From Streptomyces pilosus (GTDB taxonomy: Bacteria; Actinomycetota; Actinomycetes; Streptomycetales; Streptomycetaceae), in NCBI RefSeq assembly GCF_014649835.1, contig NZ_BMTU01000011.1, forward strand, positions 124,001-188,000: DNA of 64,000 nucleotides. Reading direction: 5' to 3'. Position 1 is the stretch's first letter. Every line of letters starts with the position of its first letter. Under the pieces are notes generated by a model that saw only the letters and a list, made by a program, of their open reading frames with translations, was not told the origin of the DNA and did not search any database. Positions 10,670 to 19,328 of this stretch are shown piece by piece. The position numbers were made by a program, and so were the translations under genes.

Positions 10670-11743
10670 TCACGTCCCGAACAGGTCCCCTTGTCCGTTT
10701 CCAGGGGTCTGTGAGCGGGGCGGTGCGAGGCCGAGGTGCGCCCACGCCGCCGGGGTGGCGACCCGTCCGCGGGGGGTGCGGGCGAGCAGTCCCTCCCGAA
10801 CCAGGAAGGGCTCGGCCACCTCTTCCACGGTCTCACGCTCCTCCCCCACCGCGACAGCGAGCGTGGACAGGCCGACCGGTCCGCCGCCGAAGAGTTTGAG
10901 CAGTGCCTCCAGCACCGACCGGTCCAGCCGGTCCAGGCCCCGGGCGTCGACCTCGTAGACGGCGAGGGCCGCCGCGGCGATGTCCCGGGTGATCCGGCCG
11001 TCGGCCTTGACCTGTGCGTAGTCCCGGACGCGGCGCAGCAGCCGGTTGGCGATCCGGGGCGTGCCGCGGGAGCGGCCGGCGATCTCCGCGGCGCCGTCGG
11101 TGTCGATCTCCACGTCGAGCAGGCTCGCCGAACGGTGGACGACCCGCTCCAGCTCGGCGGGCTCGTAGAACTCCATGTGCGCGGTGAAGCCGAAGCGGTC
11201 GCGCAGCGGGGGCGGCAGCAGGCCGGCCCGGGTGGTGGCGCCGACCAGGGTGAAGGGGGGCAGTTCGAGGGGGATGGCGGTGGCGCCGGGGCCCTTGCCG
11301 ACGATGACGTCGACGCGGAAGTCCTCCATGGCCATGTAGAGCATCTCCTCGGCGGGCCGGGACATGCGGTGGATCTCGTCGAGGAAGAGGACCTCGCCCT
11401 CCTGGAGGGAGGAGAGGATCGCCGCGAGGTCGCCGGCGTGCTGGATGGCGGGGCCCGAGGTGATGCGGATGGGGGCTTCCATCTCGGCGGCGATGATCAT
11501 CGAGAGGGTGGTCTTGCCGAGGCCGGGGGCGCCGGAGAGCAGGACGTGGTCGGCGGTGGCGCCGCGTGCCCGGGCGGCGCGCAGGACGAGGTCGAGCTGT
11601 TCACGGACCTTCTCCTGGCCGATGAACTCGCCGAGGTCCTTGGGGCGCAGGGCGGCCTCGACGGCCTGGTCCTCGTGGTCGGCGACAGGGCCCACCAGCC
11701 GCTCGCCGGTGGCGTCGGTGTCGGTGGTGTCGTCCCAGTTCAT
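10670..11743 (-). CDS. ruvB: Holliday junction branch-migration ATPase RuvB
   Basis: 357-residue AAA+ motor that drives branch migration of Holliday junctions with RuvA. Walker A is GAPGLGKTT, Walker B is LFLDEIHR, and sensor I lies in VGATTRAG. A winged-helix C-terminal domain is seen at about 255-340. The ATG at 11741-11743 gives the expected N-terminus ending in the LRPKDLGEFIGQE segment. It is the last gene of ruvC-ruvA-ruvB, 27 bases after ruvA. Confidence 0.97.
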   Translation of the reverse strand: MNWDDTTDTDATGERLVGPVADHEDQAVEAALRPKDLGEFIGQEKVREQLDLVLRAARARGATADHVLLSGAPGLGKTTLSMIIAAEMEAPIRITSGPAIQHAGDLAAILSSLQEGEVLFLDEIHRMSRPAEEMLYMAMEDFRVDVIVGKGPGATAIPLELPPFTLVGATTRAGLLPPPLRDRFGFTAHMEFYEPAELERVVHRSASLLDVEIDTDGAAEIAGRSRGTPRIANRLLRRVRDYAQVKADGRITRDIAAAALAVYEVDARGLDRLDRSVLEALLKLFGGGPVGLSTLAVAVGEERETVEEVAEPFLVREGLLARTPRGRVATPAAWAHLGLAPPRSQTPGNGQGDLFGT

Positions 11744-11770
11744 GTGCGTTGCCTCGGCTCTCGGTGCGGG

Positions 11771-12376
11771 CTATCGGGCGCGGTTCAGCGTCTGGAGGGC
11801 GGCCTTGAGGAGCCGGCCCACCTGCGGGGTCCCCCCGGCGGCCTCCGCCTGCGGCGCGACCGCGGACACGGCCTCGTCGGCCTCGCGGGTGGCGTAGCCG
11901 AGGCCGATCAGGGCGGCGTGCAGCTGGTCGCGCCAGCCGGCGGTGACCGGTGCGCCGACGGCGGGGGCGCCGACCGGCTCGCCGAGGCGGTCCTTCAGTT
12001 CCAGCAGCAGCTTCTGGGCGCCCTTCTTGCCGATGCCGGGAACGGCGGTCAGCGCCTTCTCGTCGCCGGTGGAGACGGCTCTGCGCAGGGCGTCGGGGGC
12101 GTGCACGGCGAGCATCGCCTGGGCCAGCCGGGGGCCGACGCCGCTGGCGGTCTGGAGCAGCTCGAAGACCTGGCGCTCGTCGTCGTCGGCGAAGCCGTAC
12201 AGGGTCAGGGAGTCCTCACGGACGACGAGCGAGGTGGCGAGCTTCGCGGGCCGGCCCACGCGGAGCGTGGACAGCGTGTTCGGCGTGCACTGCACGGCCA
12301 TGCCGACACCGCCCACCTCGACCACCGCGGTGTCGGGGGCGAGGGCGGCGACCGTGCCGCTGACGAAGGCGATCAT
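11771..12376 (-). CDS. ruvA: Holliday junction DNA helicase subunit RuvA
   Basis: 201 residues. It binds four-way junctions as a tetramer and loads RuvB. An N-terminal OB fold (MIAFVSGTVAALAPDTAVV) is followed by helix-hairpin-helix motifs (TASGVGPRLAQAML, VPGIGKKGAQKLL) and a C-terminal RuvB-binding domain (about 150-201). The ATG at 12374-12376 overlaps the ruvC stop as ATGA; the longer open frame upstream is a shadow of ruvC. Confidence 0.97.
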   Translation of the reverse strand: MIAFVSGTVAALAPDTAVVEVGGVGMAVQCTPNTLSTLRVGRPAKLATSLVVREDSLTLYGFADDDERQVFELLQTASGVGPRLAQAMLAVHAPDALRRAVSTGDEKALTAVPGIGKKGAQKLLLELKDRLGEPVGAPAVGAPVTAGWRDQLHAALIGLGYATREADEAVSAVAPQAEAAGGTPQVGRLLKAALQTLNRAR

Positions 12377-12957
12377 GTCGTACGGCCTTTCGATGCGTGC
12401 GGGGAGCGGGGCGTGCGGGCCGTCCCCGGCACCCGGGCGGTGGCGGCGGCGTGCCGGGCGGCGGCCTGCTGGAGCCGGTTCTGGGCGGGGGCGCGCCAGA
12501 TGTGGCAGATGGCGAGCGCGAGGGCGTCGGCGGCGTCGGCGGGCTTCGGCGGCGCGTCGAGCCGCAGCAGCCGGGTGACCATGGCGCCGACCTGGGCCTT
12601 GTCGGCGCGGCCCGATCCGGTGACGGCGGCCTTGACCTCGCTGGGCGTGTGCAGGGCCACGGGGATGCCGCGGCGGGAGGCGCACAGGATGGCCACCGCG
12701 CTGGCCTGTGCGGTGCCCATCACGGTCCGCACGTTGTGCTGGCTGAAGACGCGCTCCACGGCGACGAACTCGGGCCGGTGCTCGTCCAGCCACTGTTCGA
12801 GGCCCTGCTCGACGGCGACGAGCCGGTGGCCGAGGTCGGCGTCCGCCGGCGTGCGGACGACGCCCACGCCGATCATGGTGAGGGGCCTGCCCGCGACCCC
12901 CTCGACGACGCCCACACCGCACCGGGTCAGTCCCGGGTCCACCCCCAGTACGCGCAC
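12373..12957 (-). CDS. ruvC: Holliday junction resolvase RuvC
   Basis: 194 residues. It nicks Holliday junctions symmetrically. The acidic active site begins in VLGVDPGLTRCGVG and continues with FVAVERVF and the C-terminal DAADALALA. I placed the start at the GTG 12955-12957, which gives the family N-terminus VRVLGVDPG and has a GAGGGAGAGG ribosome-binding site upstream; the frame is open 17 codons further. It is the first gene of the ruvCAB operon and is coupled to ruvA by a 4-base overlap. Confidence 0.95.
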   Translation of the reverse strand: MRVLGVDPGLTRCGVGVVEGVAGRPLTMIGVGVVRTPADADLGHRLVAVEQGLEQWLDEHRPEFVAVERVFSQHNVRTVMGTAQASAVAILCASRRGIPVALHTPSEVKAAVTGSGRADKAQVGAMVTRLLRLDAPPKPADAADALALAICHIWRAPAQNRLQQAAARHAAATARVPGTARTPRSPHASKGRTT

Positions 12958-13064
12958 GCGCCGGCCCTCTCCCTCGATCACCTGTTTGTGCAGGCTATCG
13001 GGTGCCACTGACAGAGCGACGGGCCGGCGGAGGTGTCCCGCCGGCCCGCTGGGCAGTGGACGCG

Positions 13065-13817
13065 TTACGCGTCGACCTTCTCCATGATCTCGTCGCTCAC
13101 GTCGAAGTTGGCGAAGACGTTCTGCACGTCGTCGCTGTCCTCCAGGGCGTCGATGAGCTTGAAGATCTTCCTGGCGCCCTCCTCGTCCAGCTCGACCTGC
13201 ATGGTCGGGACGAAGTTGGCCTCGGCGGAGTCGTAGTCGATCCCGGCGTCCTGGAGGGCGGTGCGCACGGCGACGAGGTCGGTGGCCTCGCTGAGCACCT
13301 CGAAGGACTCACCGAGGTCGTTGACCTCCTCGGCGCCGGCGTCCAGGACGGCGGCGAGGACGTCGTCCTCGGTCAGCTCGCCCTTGGGGACGATCACCAC
13401 GCCCTTGCGGTGGAACAGGTACGACACCGAGCCCGGGTCGGCCATGGAGCCGCCGTTGCGGGTCATGGCGACGCGCACGTCGGAGGCGGCACGGTTGCGG
13501 TTGTCGGTGAGGCACTCGATGAGCACCGCGACACCGTTGGGACCGTAGCCCTCGTACATGATCGTCTCGTAGTCCGCGCCACCGGCCTCGAGACCGCCAC
13601 CGCGCTTGATGGCGGAGTCGATGTTCTTGTTCGGTACCGACTGCTTCTTGGCCTTCTGGACGGCGTCGTAGAGCGTGGGGTTGCCGTCCAGGTCGACGCC
13701 GCCCATACGCGCGGCGACCTCGATGTTCTTGATCAGCTTCGCGAAGAGCTTGCCGCGCTTGGCATCGATCACGGCCTTCTTGTGCTTCGTCGTGGCCCAT
13801 TTAGAGTGGCCGGACAT
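13065..13817 (-). CDS. YebC/PmpR-family protein (DUF28)
   Basis: 250 residues. The family N-terminus MSGHSKWATTKHKKAV is exact, and the conserved YEGYGPNGVAVLIE and FHRKGVVIV segments are present. YebC-family members are described as transcriptional regulators and, more recently, as translation factors that help at difficult motifs; which applies here cannot be seen. It sits upstream of ruvC, an arrangement conserved in many bacteria, and downstream of pdxT. Confidence 0.93.
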   Translation of the reverse strand: MSGHSKWATTKHKKAVIDAKRGKLFAKLIKNIEVAARMGGVDLDGNPTLYDAVQKAKKQSVPNKNIDSAIKRGGGLEAGGADYETIMYEGYGPNGVAVLIECLTDNRNRAASDVRVAMTRNGGSMADPGSVSYLFHRKGVVIVPKGELTEDDVLAAVLDAGAEEVNDLGESFEVLSEATDLVAVRTALQDAGIDYDSAEANFVPTMQVELDEEGARKIFKLIDALEDSDDVQNVFANFDVSDEIMEKVDA

Positions 13818-13865
13818 CTGCCTGTCTCCTTCGCGTAACCCATCTCTGCAACGAACGCAGGAATC

Positions 13866-14474
13866 CTACAAGGACTCGGCCGCCCGCTTCGCCCTCGTCA
13901 TGTCGACGAAGAGGGCGTGCACGCGGTGGTCGCCGGTCAGTTCCGGGTGGAACGACGTGGCCAGCGCGTTGCCCTGGCGGACCGCGACGATGTGACCGGC
14001 GTGTTCGGCGAGCACCTCGGCCCCGGCTCCGACGGACTCCACCCAGGGTGCCCGGATGAAGACGCCCTCGACAGGGTCGCCGGGGACGCCCTCGACGTCG
14101 ACCGCCGCCTCGAAGGACTCGTTCTGCCGTCCGAAGGCGTTGCGGCGCACGATCATGTCGATGCCGCCGACGGTCTCCTGGCCCGAGCGCGGGTCGAGGA
14201 TCTTGTCAGCCAGCATGATCATGCCCGCGCAGGTGCCGTAGACCGGCATGCCGTCGCGCACGCGCGCGCGGAGGGGCTCCATCAGGCCGAAGAGGACGGC
14301 CAGCTTGGAGATCGTGGTCGACTCGCCGCCGGGGATGACCAGGCCGTCGACCTCGGCGAGTTCCCCGGGCCGCCTGACCGGCCTGGCCACGGCGCCGGCC
14401 GCGGCCAGGGCGGTCAGGTGCTCCCGTACGTCGCCCTGGAGTGCCAGGACGCCGATGACAAGGGCGTCGCTCAT
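13866..14474 (-). CDS. pdxT: Pyridoxal 5'-phosphate synthase glutaminase subunit PdxT
   Basis: 202 residues. It hydrolyses glutamine and channels ammonia to PdxS for PLP synthesis. The glutaminase nucleophile is in VYGTCAGMI, the oxyanion region is LVIPGGESTTI, and the His-x-Glu of the triad is in SFHPELTGD. The ATG at 14472-14474 follows pdxS by 7 bases, so the two are co-transcribed. The frame upstream of the ATG overlaps pdxS and is not used. Confidence 0.96.
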   Translation of the reverse strand: MSDALVIGVLALQGDVREHLTALAAAGAVARPVRRPGELAEVDGLVIPGGESTTISKLAVLFGLMEPLRARVRDGMPVYGTCAGMIMLADKILDPRSGQETVGGIDMIVRRNAFGRQNESFEAAVDVEGVPGDPVEGVFIRAPWVESVGAGAEVLAEHAGHIVAVRQGNALATSFHPELTGDHRVHALFVDMTRAKRAAESL

Positions 14475-14481
14475 CAGCGGA

Positions 14482-15393
14482 CTACCAGCCGCGGTTGGCG
14501 TAGCGCTCGGTCTCGGGGAGGGTGTCGCAGTTGATGCCGACCATGGCCTCGCCGAGGTTGCGGGACGCGTCCGCGATGATCTTCGGGTCGTCGTAGAAGG
14601 TGGTCGCCTTGACGATGGCGGCGGCACGCTTGGCCGGGTCGCCGGACTTGAAGATGCCGGAGCCGACGAAGACGCCCTCGGCGCCGAGCTGGCGCATCAG
14701 AGCGGCGTCGGCCGGGGTGGCCACACCGCCGGCGGAGAACAGCACGACGGGCAGTTTGCCCAGCTCGGCGACCTCCTTGACCAGTTCGTAGGGGGCGCGC
14801 AGTTCCTTGGCGGCGGCGTACAGCTCGTTGTTGTCGTAGCCGCGCAGGCGGGCGATCTCGTTCTTGATCTGGCGCAGGTGGCGCACGGCCTCGACGACGT
14901 TGCCGGTGCCGGCCTCGCCCTTGGAGCGGATCATCGCGGCGCCCTCGGCGACGCGGCGCAGCGCCTCGCCCAGGTTGGTGGCACCGCACACGAAGGGGGT
15001 GGTGAAGGCCCACTTGTCGGAGTGGTTGACCTCGTCGGCCGGGGTGAGGACCTCGGACTCGTCGATGTAGTCGACGCCGAGCGACTGGAGCACCTGGGCC
15101 TCGACGAAGTGGCCGATGCGGGACTTGGCCATGACGGGGATGGAGACCGCGTCGATGATGCCCTCGATCATGTCCGGGTCGGACATGCGGGCCACGCCGC
15201 CGTCCTTGCGGATGTCGGCCGGGACCCGCTCCAGGGCCATGACGGCGACGGCTCCGGCGTCCTCGGCGATCTTCGCCTGCTCCGGAGTGACGACGTCCAT
15301 GATCACGCCGCCCTTGAGCTGCTCGGCCATGCCGCGCTTCACACGGGCGGTGCCGGTCTCGGGACCCTGGTTTTCGGAGAGCGTGCTGGACAC
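14482..15393 (-). CDS. pdxS: Pyridoxal 5'-phosphate synthase subunit PdxS
   Basis: 303 residues. This (beta/alpha)8 lyase makes PLP from ribose 5-phosphate, glyceraldehyde 3-phosphate and ammonia. MAEQLKGGVIMDVVTPEQA, VMALERVPADIRKDGG and the phosphate-binding FVGSGIFKSGDPAKRA segment are all present. The GTG at 15391-15393 gives the short Streptomyces N-terminal extension. It is upstream of pdxT in a two-gene operon; the leader contains no obvious attenuator. Confidence 0.97.
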   Translation of the reverse strand: MSSTLSENQGPETGTARVKRGMAEQLKGGVIMDVVTPEQAKIAEDAGAVAVMALERVPADIRKDGGVARMSDPDMIEGIIDAVSIPVMAKSRIGHFVEAQVLQSLGVDYIDESEVLTPADEVNHSDKWAFTTPFVCGATNLGEALRRVAEGAAMIRSKGEAGTGNVVEAVRHLRQIKNEIARLRGYDNNELYAAAKELRAPYELVKEVAELGKLPVVLFSAGGVATPADAALMRQLGAEGVFVGSGIFKSGDPAKRAAAIVKATTFYDDPKIIADASRNLGEAMVGINCDTLPETERYANRGW

Positions 15394-15534
15394 GAATGAC
15401 CTCGCTGAGGGGGAAGGGGGGGTTTCTGCAGCACTGAGGAAACGTGAACGGAGCAGGCCACAGCAAGGGCCAATGAGAAGCCGGTGGATCGTTTTCGAGC
15501 GGAGCGGTGCCCGGTGCGGGGCGGACAAGGGCCG

Positions 15535-16077
15535 TCAGGCGGCCCGCTCGATCAGGGCGGCCGGGGGCTCGTCGTCCATCTCGAAAGCCATGGGGAAGGG
15601 CGCGTGCCCGGCCAGCCGGAACCAGCGCACCTTGCGGTGGCGGCGCAGGGCGCGTGCGGCGCGTACGGCGTCGTTGTGGAAGCGGCGGGCCATCGGCACC
15701 CTGCGCACCGCTTCGGCGAGTTCCAGGGTCGCGTCCTCCCCTCCGGGCACCTCCCTGACCGCGTCCACCTGCTGCGGCTCGGCGAACACCGCGCGCAGGG
15801 CCTGGGTCAGCTCGCTCTCGGCCACCTCGCGCTGTTCCTCCACCGCCTGCCGCGCGGCGTGCGCGGCCTCGTACAGGACGATCGAGGCAGCGGGGTCGAG
15901 CACCCCGGAGGTGGCCAGTTCCTGGGCCACGGAGGCGCGGCGCAGCAACTGGGCGTCGAGCGCGGCGCGGGCGGCGTCGATGCGGGCGTGCAGCCGGTCC
16001 AGCCTCCCCGCCGTCCAGCTCAGGTAGAGACCGATGGCGACGAGGGCGACGAGGATCCAGATGAGGGTTGCGGTCAC
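15535..16077 (-). CDS. LemA-like membrane-anchored helical protein
   Basis: 180 residues. One N-terminal membrane helix (about 2-20, LIWILVALVAIGLYLSW) is followed by a long helical Arg/Glu/Ala-rich domain with RLDRLHARIDAARAALDAQL, which resembles LemA-family proteins. Function is unknown. A GTG at 16075-16077 is chosen; a TTG nine bases further upstream is equally open and neither has a clear ribosome-binding site. It lies between the phosphatidylinositol genes and pdxS. Confidence 0.75.
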   Translation of the reverse strand: MTATLIWILVALVAIGLYLSWTAGRLDRLHARIDAARAALDAQLLRRASVAQELATSGVLDPAASIVLYEAAHAARQAVEEQREVAESELTQALRAVFAEPQQVDAVREVPGGEDATLELAEAVRRVPMARRFHNDAVRAARALRRHRKVRWFRLAGHAPFPMAFEMDDEPPAALIERAA

Positions 16078-16231
16078 GGGCGGCAAGGCTAGTACCGCCG
16101 GCGCCGGCCGCCGTCCCTGGGGCGCGCCCCGTCCCCCTCGGCCCGGAGCTCCGCGGCCCGGCGCCCGGATCCCCCGGCTCCGGACGGGCCGTCACCCGCC
16201 CGCCCTCCGGGCGGGCCGTGCGGGCCCGCGC

Positions 16232-17395
16232 TCAGTCCCTGGCCAGGCCCAGGCGGGCCCTGAGCCCGGTCGCGCGGTCGTCCGCCGCGACCGCCGCCGC
16301 CCCGGCCGTCACCGTCTCGTAGACGGACAGGATGTCCGCGCCGACCGTCGACCAGTCGAAGCGGCGGACGTGGGCGCTGCCGCGCCCGCTCAGCTCCGCG
16401 CGGCGCCCGGGGTCGCCGAGGAGCCGCAGCGCGGCCCCGGCGAGCGCGTCCGCGTCCTCGTTGGCGAACAGCTCGCCCGCCGCGCCCCGGTCGAGGACCT
16501 GGGCGAAGGCGTCGAGGTCGGAGGCGAGCACCGGCGCGCCCGCGGACATCGCCTCGACCAGGATGATGCCGAAGCTCTCCCCGCCGGTGTTGGGTGCCAC
16601 GTACACGTCGACGCTGCGCAGCAGGCGGGCCTTGTCCTCGTCGCTGATCATGCCGAGGAACTCCACACGCGGCCGGAGCTCCGCGGGCAGCGACTCGACG
16701 GCCTCCTCCTCGTCGCCCCGGCCCGCCACCAGCAGCCGCGTCTGCGGACGGGCGGCGAGGATCTTCGGCAGCGCCTTCATCAGCACCGGCAGGCCCTTGC
16801 GGGGCTCGTCGATGCGGCCGATGAAGCCGATGGTGTCCCCCTGCCACTCCGGTCTGGGCTCGGCCCCGGCGAAGAAGTCGACGTCGACGCCGTTGGGGAT
16901 GACCACCGCGTCGCCACCCAGGTGCTCGACGAGGGTGCGGCGGGCGTACTCGCTCACCGCGATCCGCGCGCTGATCTTCTCCAGGGCGGCCTGCAGGATC
17001 GCGTACGCGGCGATCATCGCGCGGGAGCGCGGGTTGGACGTGTGGAAGGTGGCGACGATCGGCCCCTCGGCCGCCCAGCAGGTCAGCAGGCCGAGCGAGG
17101 GCGAGGTCGGCTCGTGGATGTGGACGACGTCGAAGGCGCCCTCGTGCAGCCAGCGCCGCACCCGCGCGGCCGACAGGAAACCGAAGTTGAGCCGGGCCAC
17201 CGAGCCGTTGTAGGGCACGGGCACCGCGCGGCCCGCCGAGACCACGTACGGCGGCAGGGGGGTGTCGTCGTCGGCCGGGGCGAGGACGGACACGTCGTGG
17301 CCGAGGCGGATGAAGTACTCCGCCAGGTCCCGGATGTGGAACTGGACGCCACCCGGCACGTCCCAGGAGTACGGGCAGACGATGCCGATCCTCAC
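16232..17395 (-). CDS. pimA: GT4 glycosyltransferase, phosphatidylinositol mannosyltransferase PimA-like
   Basis: 387 residues with a GT-B fold. The N-terminal acceptor domain has CPYSWDVPGGVQFHIRDLAE, and the C-terminal nucleotide-sugar domain has FIGRIDEPRKG and the E-x7-E segment ESFGIILVEAMSAG. It probably transfers mannose from GDP-mannose to phosphatidylinositol at the inner face of the membrane. The GTG at 17393-17395 overlaps the acyltransferase stop as GTGA. The pgsA-acyltransferase-glycosyltransferase order matches the mycobacterial phosphatidylinositol mannoside locus. Confidence 0.9.
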   Translation of the reverse strand: MRIGIVCPYSWDVPGGVQFHIRDLAEYFIRLGHDVSVLAPADDDTPLPPYVVSAGRAVPVPYNGSVARLNFGFLSAARVRRWLHEGAFDVVHIHEPTSPSLGLLTCWAAEGPIVATFHTSNPRSRAMIAAYAILQAALEKISARIAVSEYARRTLVEHLGGDAVVIPNGVDVDFFAGAEPRPEWQGDTIGFIGRIDEPRKGLPVLMKALPKILAARPQTRLLVAGRGDEEEAVESLPAELRPRVEFLGMISDEDKARLLRSVDVYVAPNTGGESFGIILVEAMSAGAPVLASDLDAFAQVLDRGAAGELFANEDADALAGAALRLLGDPGRRAELSGRGSAHVRRFDWSTVGADILSVYETVTAGAAAVAADDRATGLRARLGLARD

Positions 17396-18336
17396 GACGT
17401 GGTCCCCTCCTGGCCCGCGGCCGGGGACGTCGCGGGGTCCCGCGCGGGGTCGAGGTCCTTCAGCCACAAGCGCTGCAGCATGTGCCAGTCCTCCGGATGG
17501 TCGGCGATCCCCGTGGCGAAGGCGTCGGCCAGCGCCTGTGTCATGACGGACGTCTTCTCGGCGCGCGTGCCCGACGGCGGCACCTCGACCGGCGGATGGA
17601 CCCGCCCCCGCATCACCGGCGAGTCGTCGTACCAGAGCGTGACCGGCAGCAGCCGGGCCCCGGTGTGCTGGGCCAGCAGGGCGGGACCGGCCGGCATGCG
17701 GGCGGTCTCGCCGAAGAAGCCGACCTCGACGCCGGAGGAGGACAGGTCGCGGTCGGCGACCAGGCAGACCAATCCGCCGTCGCGCAGCCGCCGCGCCAGG
17801 GTGCCGAAGGCGGTGCCGCCGGTGTGCGGGAGCACCTCCATGCCGAGGCCCTCGCGGTAGGCGACGAACCGGTCGTACAGCGTCTCGGGCTTCAGCCGCT
17901 CGGCGACGGTGGTGAACGGTATGCCCAGCTTCGTGGTGACCCAGGCTCCGGCGAGGTCCCAGTTGGCGAGGTGCGGCAGCGCGAGGACGACGCCCTTGCC
18001 GGCCGCCATGCCGTCGGTCAGATGATGGAGGTCCTTGACGTCGAGGCCGGACGCGATGCGCTCGGCGCTCCAGGCGGGCAGCCGGAACGACTCCATCCAG
18101 TAGCGCAGGTACGACCGCATGCCCGCACGGGACAGCTCCGCGAGCCGCTCCGGTCCGGCGTCCGGCACCACGCGCGCGTAGTTGCTCTCCAGCCGCAGCA
18201 CGCCCTTGCCGCGCTGCTTCCACGCGACATCGGCGATGGTCCTCCCCAGGCGCACGGCGACCGGCTCGGGGAGCTTCTTGACGGTGCCCCAGCCGGCGCC
18301 GTACAGGGCGTCGGTGAGCCGCTCCTGGGCGCTCAT
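17392..18336 (-). CDS. Phosphatidylinositol mannoside acyltransferase (LpxL/HtrB family)
   Basis: 314 residues of the lysophospholipid/Kdo2-lipid A acyltransferase family. The catalytic HX4D motif is seen in LPHLANWDLAG, and LVADRDLSSSGVEVGFFGE is the family's second motif. By context and mycobacterial precedent it acylates mannosylated phosphatidylinositol. It overlaps pgsA (ATGA at 18333-18336) and the glycosyltransferase (GTGA at 17392-17395), so the three are translationally coupled. Confidence 0.88.
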   Translation of the reverse strand: MSAQERLTDALYGAGWGTVKKLPEPVAVRLGRTIADVAWKQRGKGVLRLESNYARVVPDAGPERLAELSRAGMRSYLRYWMESFRLPAWSAERIASGLDVKDLHHLTDGMAAGKGVVLALPHLANWDLAGAWVTTKLGIPFTTVAERLKPETLYDRFVAYREGLGMEVLPHTGGTAFGTLARRLRDGGLVCLVADRDLSSSGVEVGFFGETARMPAGPALLAQHTGARLLPVTLWYDDSPVMRGRVHPPVEVPPSGTRAEKTSVMTQALADAFATGIADHPEDWHMLQRLWLKDLDPARDPATSPAAGQEGTTS

Positions 18337-19049
18337 TTCGCGGCCTCGCTCCCCCGGGTCTCCGGCGACTCCGCGCCGGCCGCGTCCGCCTCGGCCGCCT
18401 CGGCCGCCTCGGCGTCGGCGGCCTCCGCCTCGGCGGACTCCCGGCGCACGGTGACGACCCGCTGGATCAGCGTGACGAGGCTGCCGACGGCGACGATCCA
18501 CAGGGCGACGGGCAGCAGGTACTGGATTCCCGGCACGCCGAAGGCGTGCAGCCCGGCGAGGCCGGCCGCGACCAGCGAGATCACCAGCCGCTCGGCCCGT
18601 TCGACCAGGCCGTTGACGGCGACCGGCAGCCCGATCGACTCGCCGCGCGCCTTGGTGTACGACACCACCTGGCCGCTGGCCAGGCAGAAGATCGACACCG
18701 CGCACAGGACGTTGTTGTCGCCCTCTCCCGCGTACCACAGGGCGAAGCCGCCGAAGACGGCCCCGTCCGCGACCCGGTCGAGGGTGGAGTCCAGGAAGGC
18801 CCCCCAGCGGCTGGACCGGCCGAGCTGGCGGGCCATGTTGCCGTCGACGAGGTCGGAGAAGACGAACAGCGTGATGACGATCGTGCCCCAGAAGAACTCG
18901 CCCATGGGGTAGAAGACCAGCGCCCCCGCGACCACACCGGCGGTGCCGATGAGCGTGACCGTGTCGGGGCTGACCCCCCGCCGGATGAGAAACGCGGCGA
19001 ACGGTGTGAGGACACGCGTGAAGAATGCACGCGCGTACTTGTTCAGCAT
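18333..19049 (-). CDS. pgsA: CDP-alcohol phosphatidyltransferase, probable phosphatidylinositol phosphate synthase
   Basis: 238-residue membrane enzyme. The diagnostic CDP-alcohol motif reads DLVDGNMARQLGRSSRWGAF then LDSTLDR, with all Asp residues intact. Several hydrophobic helices follow. The C-terminus (about 200-238) is a low-complexity Ala/Glu tail. I chose the ATG at 19047-19049 (MLNKYARAFF), the usual family start; the frame is open to 19121. It is the first gene of the coupled lipid operon and supplies the inositol lipid used by the next two gene products. Confidence 0.88.
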   Translation of the reverse strand: MLNKYARAFFTRVLTPFAAFLIRRGVSPDTVTLIGTAGVVAGALVFYPMGEFFWGTIVITLFVFSDLVDGNMARQLGRSSRWGAFLDSTLDRVADGAVFGGFALWYAGEGDNNVLCAVSIFCLASGQVVSYTKARGESIGLPVAVNGLVERAERLVISLVAAGLAGLHAFGVPGIQYLLPVALWIVAVGSLVTLIQRVVTVRRESAEAEAADAEAAEAAEADAAGAESPETRGSEAAK

Positions 19050-19152
19050 GGCCTTCCCGACGGTCGGTGTGGCCGCGCGGCCCTGCTGGCCACCGGCGGG
19101 CCCAATCGTAGCCACGCGCACGGGTGGGCGACGGGCGTACCCCCGCGGCGGG

Positions 19153-19189
19153 GGCGGCGTCCCCGCCCACCGCGGGCGGGGACGCCGCC
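19153..19189. repeat. Perfect 16-bp hairpin in a divergent promoter region
   Basis: 19153-19168 pairs perfectly with 19174-19189 around a 5-base loop. It lies between the pgsA start (19049) and the EF-G-like start (19329), which are transcribed away from each other, so it is downstream of neither. Confidence 0.7.
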
Positions 19190-19328
19190 GGGATCGCGTC
19201 GTTCGTATGGACGCACCGTGGCGGGAGTGGAAAGCTCGAATGACCGCGGGCGTCGCCGGAGCCGCACCGCACGCGGATTCCGCGGGTCCGCGCCCACAGT
19301 GACCTCACCGTGCACGGGAGGCAGGATC

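Noticed and set aside
18546..19328. Long N-terminal extension of the EF-G-like protein
   Set aside because: The open frame is the shadow of pgsA on the opposite strand; the ATG at 19329 has a GGAGG site and starts the homologous region.
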